Positions 57,398 through 64,000 of a DNA stretch of 64,000 nucleotides are shown here, one piece after another. The stretch comes from Bifidobacterium catenulatum DSM 16992 = JCM 1194 = LMG 11043 (lineage in GTDB: Bacteria > Actinomycetota > Actinomycetes > Actinomycetales > Bifidobacteriaceae). Under the pieces are notes generated by a model. That model ran no database searches and had not been told where the DNA came from. It saw only the letters and a list, made by a program, of their open reading frames with translations. Both the position numbers and the translations under genes were made by a program. Location: positions 682,001 through 746,000 of the forward strand of contig NZ_AP012325.1 of NCBI RefSeq assembly GCF_001025195.1. The letters are read 5' to 3'. How positions within the stretch are numbered: position 1 is the first letter of the stretch; each line of letters begins with the position of its first letter.

Positions 57398-59005
57398 ATG
57401 ATTACGGTTCGCGACTTAGGGTGGAAGTACGCGCCACTGACCGACGGGGGCAAGCCGGTGGAAAGCCTCAAGCACGTCAGTTTCGACATCCGGTCCGGAT
57501 CCTTCGTCGGTATCATCGGACCGACCGGAGCGGGCAAATCCACGCTATGCATGGCATTGGCCGGTATCATTCCGAACCTGGCCGACGGCACCATGAGCGG
57601 TGTCGTGGAGGTCAACGGCATGAATACGAGCAGGCACTCCGTCTCAGCACTGTCGGAGCGCGTCGGCTATGTGCAACAGGATCCGGAGGCGCAGCTGTTC
57701 TGCTCGAGTGTCGAGGATGAGATCGCTTTCCCGCTGGAAAACCGCGGAGTAGCCCCGAACATCATCGACAAGCAGATCGACATCATGCTCGACTTGGTCG
57801 GCATGGCCGGATACCGCAAACGTGTACCGACCAGCCTGTCGGGAGGCCAGATGCAGCGCGTGGCCATCGCCGCCGCGCTTGCAGCGGAACCCGATGTGCT
57901 TGTTCTTGACGAACCCACCGCGGCTCTCGACCCCGAAGGCAAGCAGGAAGTGTTCGACGCGCTCGAACGTATTCGCCAAACCCGTTCCATGACGGTGATC
58001 ATGGCCGGGCAGGACACCGAACACATCGCCTACTGGGCCGATCAGGTGCTGTTCATGGTCAACGGTGAAGTGGTGCGTAATGGAGACGCCAGCCTATTTA
58101 CCCGGGAACGTAGACTGTTGGAATCCTCCGGCGTGCAGGTGAGTGACGGACCATCCCCCGTCATCAAGGCGTTGCCGGTAAGGAACGACGGCAAGCCGAA
58201 GCATACGATCATCAGTCTGGACCATGTGACGCACCGCTATGGACAGGGCGGCAATGCGTCTCCCGCATTGGATGATATCAGTCTGGATATCGAACAGGGC
58301 GCCTTCGTGGGACTTATCGGGCGCAACGGGTCAGGCAAGACCACGCTCGCCAAGCATCTGAACGGGCTGATCCAACCCACACAGGGAATCGTGAATGTGG
58401 ATGGGCTCGACGTATCGAAGCATAGCGTGGGCGAAATGGCCGCGCACGTCGGATTCGTATTCCAAAATCCTGACCATCAGATCTTCTGTTCCAGCACCAA
58501 AGAGGAGATCGCGTTCGGTCCGACCGCGCTCGGACTTGATGCGGCCACCGTGTTCAAACGTGTCGACGGAATGATGACATTGTTCGACCTGCACCGGTAT
58601 GAGGACGTTTCACCGGCCACGCTTGGCTATGGCGAACGACGTGCGGTGGCATTGTCTTCGGTGATCGCCATGCGCACGCCGATACTCGTGCTCGACGAAC
58701 CTACGGCAGGTCTCGACCATCGTCTCGCATCACGATTCCTTGGAACCGTGGAAAGACTCAACCGGCATGGCGTCACCGTCATCATGATCAGCCATGACAT
58801 GCGTGCCGTATATCGATATTGCACGCACGTGCTCGAATTGGAAGACGGTCATGTTGCGCAATATGGGCCGATCGACAAATCGCAGGAAGCACAACAATCG
58901 CCCGCGCGACAGGCGCGGCAACCGCACAAGGTGCGCGGTCCGGTATCAGCGACCCACGTATTGTTGAAAATCGCCAAGGATGAATGTGACAAGGAGGAAC
59001 GCTGA
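57398..59005 (+). CDS. ECF transporter fused double ATPase
   Basis: A 535-residue protein with two ABC ATPase domains. Domain 1 has Walker A GPTGAGKST, Q-loop QQDPEAQLF, signature LSGGQMQRVAIA and Walker B LDEPTAALDPE; domain 2 has Walker A GRNGSGKTT, Q-loop FQNPDHQIF, Walker B LDEPTAGLDHR. The second signature reads LGYGERRAVALS rather than LSGGQ, so the domains are asymmetric. It powers the EcfT-S complex. ATG 57398; a GTG at 57389 is the alternative. The ecfT start is embedded in its stop codon. Confidence 0.88.
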   Translation: MITVRDLGWKYAPLTDGGKPVESLKHVSFDIRSGSFVGIIGPTGAGKSTLCMALAGIIPNLADGTMSGVVEVNGMNTSRHSVSALSERVGYVQQDPEAQLFCSSVEDEIAFPLENRGVAPNIIDKQIDIMLDLVGMAGYRKRVPTSLSGGQMQRVAIAAALAAEPDVLVLDEPTAALDPEGKQEVFDALERIRQTRSMTVIMAGQDTEHIAYWADQVLFMVNGEVVRNGDASLFTRERRLLESSGVQVSDGPSPVIKALPVRNDGKPKHTIISLDHVTHRYGQGGNASPALDDISLDIEQGAFVGLIGRNGSGKTTLAKHLNGLIQPTQGIVNVDGLDVSKHSVGEMAAHVGFVFQNPDHQIFCSSTKEEIAFGPTALGLDAATVFKRVDGMMTLFDLHRYEDVSPATLGYGERRAVALSSVIAMRTPILVLDEPTAGLDHRLASRFLGTVERLNRHGVTVIMISHDMRAVYRYCTHVLELEDGHVAQYGPIDKSQEAQQSPARQARQPHKVRGPVSATHVLLKIAKDECDKEER

Positions 59006-59823
59006 TGGATGCCGACCTGTATGTGCCAGGCGACGGATGGTTGCATCGCACCGATCCGCGCGTCAAATTCCTCATCTCCATCGTCATGCTGGCCCTTTGC
59101 CTCGTATGGCGTAACTGGGCGTTCATCCTCGGCATCCTCATTCTCGAACATGTGATGCTCGCCACCGACCGTGTGCCCGCCGAACGCATTGGATGGGTGT
59201 GGAAGATCCTCGCCGTGCTCATCGTGTTCATTGTGGTGCTTTGGCCGGTCTTCGACCAGAGTGGAACGCACGTGCTCTGGCAGTGGGGATGGCTGCGTCT
59301 CACGCAGGAGAACCTGCTCATGGCGGCAGTGATGGGTCTGCGCATTCCAGCGCTCGGCTTTGCATGCTTCATCACGCTGTTCACCACCAGCCAGACCAAA
59401 CTGGTTCGTGGCCTTACCTCGCTCGGTGTGCCCTACAAGGCCGGGCTCACCCTGGCAACCGCGTTACGGTATATTCCCGTGTTCTTCTCCATCTTCCAAT
59501 CCGTGTCCGAAGCGCAGCGTGCGCGAGGGCTTGATCTGAGCGGCAAAGTCAATGCGGCAGGTAAAAAACGCAACATATTCGTACGTCTCGTAGACCGGTT
59601 CAAATCGTATCTGCCGATCATTATCGCCGTATTGATTCGCGCCTACAAAATGAGCCAAAGCGTGGGCTGGGCCATGGAATCGCGTGGACTCAACCTGAAT
59701 CGGAACGGCGTGAAACGCACATATCGGGTCAACCTTACGATGAGAATTGCCGACTGGATTATTCTCGTGATTACCATCGCCGCCACCGCAGGCAGCGTGT
59801 GGTTGATGACATGGCTGTCATAG
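59005..59823 (+). CDS. ECF transporter transmembrane component (T)
   Basis: A 272-residue EcfT-type scaffold protein with four or five membrane helices. The coupling helix signatures AQRARGLDL and AMESRGLNLN match the A-R-G type motifs that grip the ATPases. Its ATG overlaps the ATPase stop as TGATG, indicating coupled translation. It links one or more S components to the ATPases. Confidence 0.88.
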   Translation: MDADLYVPGDGWLHRTDPRVKFLISIVMLALCLVWRNWAFILGILILEHVMLATDRVPAERIGWVWKILAVLIVFIVVLWPVFDQSGTHVLWQWGWLRLTQENLLMAAVMGLRIPALGFACFITLFTTSQTKLVRGLTSLGVPYKAGLTLATALRYIPVFFSIFQSVSEAQRARGLDLSGKVNAAGKKRNIFVRLVDRFKSYLPIIIAVLIRAYKMSQSVGWAMESRGLNLNRNGVKRTYRVNLTMRIADWIILVITIAATAGSVWLMTWLS

Positions 59824-59831
59824 GGGGTGTG

Positions 59832-60851
59832 ATGACGCAGGATGAGGAGCGTACTACAATCACCGCACGTGATTTGAAGGTGGTATCGGCGCTGCAATGC
59901 AACGGACGTATGACCATGCAGGCGCTTGCCGATAAAATCGGCATTTCCGTATATGCGGCGACGGAAAGCTACAAACGGCTCACCGAAGCGGGCATCATGA
60001 CCATTGTGCCCGTATGCAATCCGTTGAGTCTTGGAAATTACAGTCAGGTGCTTGTGGGACTGCGCATCAACGGCAATCGCAACGAGGCACTCGCCATGCT
60101 CAAAGCCATGCCTCAGGTCACCTATGTGGTCTGCGCGTTGGGCGATGCCGACATCATTGCCGAAGCCGTGGTGTATTCAGCCGAAGGTATGGACCATTTC
60201 CTGAAGTACGATTTGCGCGCACTGCCCGGATTGACCCGTCTGCAAGTGTTCTCCTGCGGTCGATTGGTGCTTGACGACCATAATGTCAGCGTGGTCAACC
60301 GTCTGCTGGCCGAACGCGGCGAAACTGGATTCATGACCAAACGTGAGGCCAGCGTCGGCACCGATATTCCCGTGCATCGGTTGGACTCGCGATTCGTGCA
60401 CACGTTCAACGAATTACAGAAAGACGGCAGGGCAAGCTACGCCACGCTAGGGGAGCATCTTGGCGTGACGCACACCGCGATTCGTGGGCGCGTCAAAAAA
60501 CTGGAGGATTCCGGTGTGATGCGCATTATGGCCACGGTCAGCCCCATGCGTTTAGGCGGATTCCGCCAAGCATTTCTCGGCATCGGTGTGAAGCCGCCGT
60601 ATCGGCTTGATGCCGAACAACTGTTGGAAATCGATGAAGTGACGTACGCGATGAGCGGCGTCGGATTGAACGGAGCCGACTACCTCATCGAAATCATCGC
60701 CGGAGATGACGGGGATCTGTGGCGTGTGGTAGACGAATCCATTCGCTCGCTGCCAGGCGTGGAACAGACCTGGTGGGCATCCACCGTCAGCGTGGAAAAA
60801 GAGTCGTATTGGCTTGAGCCTCCCCGCGACGGCGTGCTTCTCGACGATTGA
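59832..60851 (+). CDS. Tandem-domain Lrp/AsnC-type transcriptional regulator
   Basis: A 339-residue protein made of two Lrp units in tandem. Unit 1 (about 1-165) has the helix-turn-helix QALADKIGISVYAATESYKRLTEAG and a ligand-binding domain; unit 2 (about 185-339) repeats the plan with YATLGEHLGVTHTAIRGRVKKLEDSGVM. The gene follows ecfT by eight bases (GGGGGTGTG precedes the ATG; an overlapping ATG at 59811 also exists). It probably controls the ECF operon; substrate is unknown. Confidence 0.88.
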   Translation: MTQDEERTTITARDLKVVSALQCNGRMTMQALADKIGISVYAATESYKRLTEAGIMTIVPVCNPLSLGNYSQVLVGLRINGNRNEALAMLKAMPQVTYVVCALGDADIIAEAVVYSAEGMDHFLKYDLRALPGLTRLQVFSCGRLVLDDHNVSVVNRLLAERGETGFMTKREASVGTDIPVHRLDSRFVHTFNELQKDGRASYATLGEHLGVTHTAIRGRVKKLEDSGVMRIMATVSPMRLGGFRQAFLGIGVKPPYRLDAEQLLEIDEVTYAMSGVGLNGADYLIEIIAGDDGDLWRVVDESIRSLPGVEQTWWASTVSVEKESYWLEPPRDGVLLDD

Positions 60852-60983
60852 TGGATCAATGGTATTATGCGCCCCGTCTTTGCTCATTCTCAAGGATGAG
60901 ATGATAATTCAGACCAACGCATGATATTCGAATCAGCTGTTTTTCCGTAATTTTGGAGGTAATCCAAAGAAAGGAATGACAGC

Positions 60984-61775
60984 ATGGATATCAGGGACAC
61001 CATCAAAGCTACCAATACGGCCATTGCAGCCGTGGATCTTGTGAAGGACTACGGTTCCGGGAATAACACGGTGCATGCGTTGCGTGGCGTCAACGTCGCT
61101 TTTGAAAAAGGAAAATTCACGGCGATTATGGGACCTTCCGGTTCCGGCAAATCCACGTTGATGCACACGTTGGCAGGACTGGATTCCGCAACCGGCGGGC
61201 ACATCATATTCAATGGCGACGATCTGACGCACATGAACGACAACCAGCTTACGTTGCTGCGCCGCCGCGACATCGGATTCATCTTCCAAAGCTTCAACCT
61301 GCTGCCGATGTTCACCGCCGAACAGAACATTCTCATGCCATTGACCTTGGCTGGAGCGAAACCCGACCGACAGTGGTTGCGTCTGCTGGTGGAAACGCTT
61401 GGCCTTAAGGAACGTCTCAATCATCGTCCGAACGAACTATCGGGAGGTCAACAGCAGCGTGTGGCCATCGCACGAGCATTGATCACCAAGCCGAAACTAG
61501 TATTCGCAGACGAGCCCACCGGCAATCTTGACTCCGTATCAAGCGCCGAAGTGCTGAGCTTCCTGAAACGTTCCGTCAACGAACTTGGCCAAACCATCAT
61601 CATGGTCACGCATGATGCGGTCGCCGCGTCTTACGCCGACCGTGCGCTCGTGTTTGCCGACGGCCAGATTGTGGCGGACGTGAACAAGCCGACAGCAGAC
61701 CAGATGAGTGAACTGTTGATGAAGGAACGCGAAGCCGCCACAATGAATGTGGCTTCCGTGAGACATTCCCACTAA
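60984..61775 (+). CDS. ABC exporter ATPase (MacB/LolD-like)
   Basis: A 263-residue ATPase with Walker [11 protein letters not shown]-loop FIFQSFNLLPMF, signature [15 protein letters not shown], Walker B VFADEPTGNLD and H-loop VTHDAVA. The DEPTGNLDS sequence is typical of exporters with FtsX-like permeases, which follows 41 bases later. ATG follows AAAGGAA. It might secrete a peptide or drug; no substrate is visible. Confidence 0.9.
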   Translation: MDIRDTIKATNTAIAAVDLVKDYGSGNNTVHALRGVNVAFEKGKFTAIMGPSGSGKSTLMHTLAGLDSATGGHIIFNGDDLTHMNDNQLTLLRRRDIGFIFQSFNLLPMFTAEQNILMPLTLAGAKPDRQWLRLLVETLGLKERLNHRPNELSGGQQQRVAIARALITKPKLVFADEPTGNLDSVSSAEVLSFLKRSVNELGQTIIMVTHDAVAASYADRALVFADGQIVADVNKPTADQMSELLMKEREAATMNVASVRHSH

Positions 61776-61816
61776 ACGCACTGTAGAAGCATTCGAAGAA
61801 GGGAACAGAATTCACC

Positions 61817-64000
61817 ATGTGGTCCATCACTTTGAAACTCATGCGAAAAACCAAGCGCATGCTCATACCCGCAGGCATCGCCATCATGATCGGCACGGCG
61901 TTCATCGCCAGCACCTTCCTGTTCGGCAATGCCATGAACGACTCCCTGACACGGCGGCTGACCGCTATGTTCGGAAACGCCAACTATGCGGTGACCGTCA
62001 ACAGCTCCGACCTGAGTGATGAGGAACTCAACGAAGCGTACTCCAGCACTGTCGGCGACTTCCATCTCGACCAGATCGCCGGCATCGAAGGAGTCGACGG
62101 CGTCCGCGCTTCGGTGGAAACCGGCGCCAGCGTTTCCAAGGGAGACAGCACCATCAGCGGTGAGATCATCTCCACCGCGGCACAGAAGAACATGCTTCCC
62201 GTGAATATTACGGAAGGGGACCAGCCGAAGGACTCCAACGAAGTCGCACTGCCGGAAGACATGGCGAAACAGCTGAACGTCGGCATTGGCGACACTGTAA
62301 GCCTGACCTCCCAATATGCGGTAGGCACCGATGGCAAAGCCAAAGCGGACAACGTGCGCGTGGTCGGACTCACCTCCGATCCGAACGGCGCTTACTCGTA
62401 CTATGGTGGCGCGATTGTAGGATCCAACAATCTGCTTGCCGCAATGCAGGGAACGGACGATTTCAACACCACCGGAACAACAACGGTATATCTCGACCTT
62501 GCCTTGGATGGAAACAGCGCATCCGCAAAAACCATCAACAGTGTGAAAGCGTTGCTGCCAAAGCATTTCGATTTGATGCCGCGACAGCAGGTCAGTGACG
62601 AAAGCATCAAATCCTTAAGCGGCAACCAAACCAACATCGTCACCACATTCCTCATGTGCTTTGGCGTGCTTGCCATGTTCGTGGCGGCACTGGTGATCGC
62701 CAACACGTTCCAAGTGCTCGTGGCGCAACGCCGCCGCACACTCGCCTTGCTGCGCACCATCGGCGCGAAGAAAGGCCAGCTGTATGGTTCCGTGCTGTTC
62801 GAGGCGGCAGTGCTTGGCTTCGTTGCATCCGTGCTTGGCGTGGTGCTGGGCAGTCTGCTCATGTGGGGCATGTGCGTCAGTGACATCATGCAAGAGGGTA
62901 TGCGATTCAATTTCTCTTGGCAGGCCGCCGTCGTACCTATTCTCTTCGGTATTGTGGTGACGGTGCTCGCATCCTTGGGATCCGCACGTTCCGCTACTGC
63001 GGTGACGCCATTGGAGGCATTGCGCCCGATTGAACTGACCGACAACCGTCATTCCAGCCTCACTCGAGCCATAATCGGTATTCTGATGGTGGTGGTCGGT
63101 ATCGCCATGGCAGTATTTTCCATCTGGCAGGTACAAGCCACCAATGGCGGCGAGGAAGCGAACAGCGATCAATTCACGATGATTCTGCTCATAGCCATCG
63201 CCGGCGCCGCACTGGTGTTCCTCGGCATGGTGATCACCGCGGTGTTCTGGATGCCGACCCTCATGAAGGGCGTTGGATCGTTGGCCTCACTGACAGGCCC
63301 TTCCGCAACGGTTGCGCACGCCAACATTCAGAAGAATCCGCGACGCATCGCAGCAACCGGTGCTGCTCTGCTCATCGGTGTCACCTTGGTTTCCACCATC
63401 GCAACCGGTGCCGCTAGCGCCAAAGAGACTATGAATGGTGCGCTCGCCACCCGTTATAGCGTCGACATCGTGGCTATGGGCGATGGCATCAGCCAGCAAA
63501 TGGCCAAGGATGTAGCCGACATCAACGGCGTGTCCGACATGTTGTATGCGCCGGCGGTTTCCGTGACCTTGGAGAAAGCGGATGGAACCCGGCCTACGTC
63601 CGCATTGCTGGTCGGTGTGAAGAACATCGATCAGGTCAAGCGGGTCATGCGTGCCAACTTGGGTAACGCCTCCATCGACAGTGATAGCGTTCTCATGCCA
63701 ACATACAATGCGCAAACCGGCAAGGAGCTGCAGTTCGCCAATGGCACGGCTGATTTCTCTACCGAATGGAACCAGGACGGCGTCACTACGCGTTCGCTGA
63801 CATTGCAAGCAAACCAAGCTGACTACCGTCGCGTATCCGCACAGTATGGAGCTGTCGGATTCGTGGATGAAAGCCATTTCACCAATGGTGACCTTGATGC
63901 TGCCACCCATGTGTTGCTGGTCAAAGCAGATACTGACAAGTCGGGAGTTTCCGTCGACGGCATCTACAACGACATGCAGGCCGCATTGGAAAAGAGCACT
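61817..64000 (+). CDS. FtsX-like ABC exporter permease, cut by the right edge
   Basis: The frame is open from ATG 61817 to the end (728 codons), without stop. An N-terminal helix (RMLIPAGIAIMIGTAFIAST) precedes an extracytoplasmic MacB-like domain, then an FtsX domain with helices around NIVTTFLMCFGVLAMFVAAL and a loop RRTLALLRTIGAKKGQL; a second half begins with helices near RAIIGILMVVVG and a repeat of the ISEQ-like extracellular region. This suggests a two-lobe, 800+ residue permease. It partners the ATPase upstream. Confidence 0.88.
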   Translation, partial: MWSITLKLMRKTKRMLIPAGIAIMIGTAFIASTFLFGNAMNDSLTRRLTAMFGNANYAVTVNSSDLSDEELNEAYSSTVGDFHLDQIAGIEGVDGVRASVETGASVSKGDSTISGEIISTAAQKNMLPVNITEGDQPKDSNEVALPEDMAKQLNVGIGDTVSLTSQYAVGTDGKAKADNVRVVGLTSDPNGAYSYYGGAIVGSNNLLAAMQGTDDFNTTGTTTVYLDLALDGNSASAKTINSVKALLPKHFDLMPRQQVSDESIKSLSGNQTNIVTTFLMCFGVLAMFVAALVIANTFQVLVAQRRRTLALLRTIGAKKGQLYGSVLFEAAVLGFVASVLGVVLGSLLMWGMCVSDIMQEGMRFNFSWQAAVVPILFGIVVTVLASLGSARSATAVTPLEALRPIELTDNRHSSLTRAIIGILMVVVGIAMAVFSIWQVQATNGGEEANSDQFTMILLIAIAGAALVFLGMVITAVFWMPTLMKGVGSLASLTGPSATVAHANIQKNPRRIAATGAALLIGVTLVSTIATGAASAKETMNGALATRYSVDIVAMGDGISQQMAKDVADINGVSDMLYAPAVSVTLEKADGTRPTSALLVGVKNIDQVKRVMRANLGNASIDSDSVLMPTYNAQTGKELQFANGTADFSTEWNQDGVTTRSLTLQANQADYRRVSAQYGAVGFVDESHFTNGDLDAATHVLLVKADTDKSGVSVDGIYNDMQAALEKST

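Overview
The window looks like a 64 kb piece of chromosomal core genome from a high-GC Gram-positive of the genus Bifidobacterium. Pointers are an actinobacterial gene set (paired clpP1/clpP2, clpC, a DUF3027 protein next to a cold-shock protein, DUF349 protein, DUF3516-type helicase), a CIRCE-controlled groEL without groES, amino-acid ABC operons of the gluABCD type, and high GC with strong C/G third positions. I see no insertion sequence, prophage, CRISPR array or rRNA. The genus call rests on recognised families and gene order; species is not claimed.

Layout. 0-9.5 kb: one leftward block, ung -> moxR -> DUF58 -> small membrane protein -> two vWA proteins -> membrane/coiled-coil protein -> WXG-like small protein -> hydrolase with a helical N-terminus, then purB. 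Most junctions are 4-base ATGA/GTGA overlaps. 9.6-16.2 kb: LytR_C-domain protein, groEL behind two CIRCE operators, a lone WXG100 gene, and a divergent TPM-like membrane protein plus two-component system. 16.3-26.8 kb: cold-shock protein/DUF3027, universal stress protein, clpC, DUF349 protein, hisS-aspS. 26.9-33.2 kb: two adjacent polar amino-acid ABC importers, one with a substrate-binding protein fused to its permease, the other gluABCD-like. 33.3-44.7 kb: PPK2 kinase, helicase, rarA, MFS exporter, orphan OppA lipoprotein, clpP1P2, clpX. 44.8-46.6 kb: two identical tRNA-Arg(ACG) genes and nhaA. 46.7-53.8 kb, leftward: sdhA-sdhB-methyltransferase and yraN-comM-dprA. 53.9-64 kb: pyridoxal kinase, O-acetylhomoserine sulfhydrylase, an ECF transporter with a tandem Lrp-type regulator, and an ABC exporter whose permease runs off the right edge.

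Functional themes. Protein quality control is concentrated here (GroEL, ClpC, ClpP1P2, ClpX) with visible operator-like palindromes. Nutrient uptake is represented by two amino-acid importers, an oligopeptide-binding lipoprotein and an ECF importer. The least explained element is the moxR-vWA block ending in a WXG-like protein and a lipase-like hydrolase, whose architecture resembles a type VII (LXG/Lap-like) effector pair joined to a MoxR/vWA chaperone module, with no EccC-type ATPase in the window. Functions are inferred from motifs read by eye; no database search was run.
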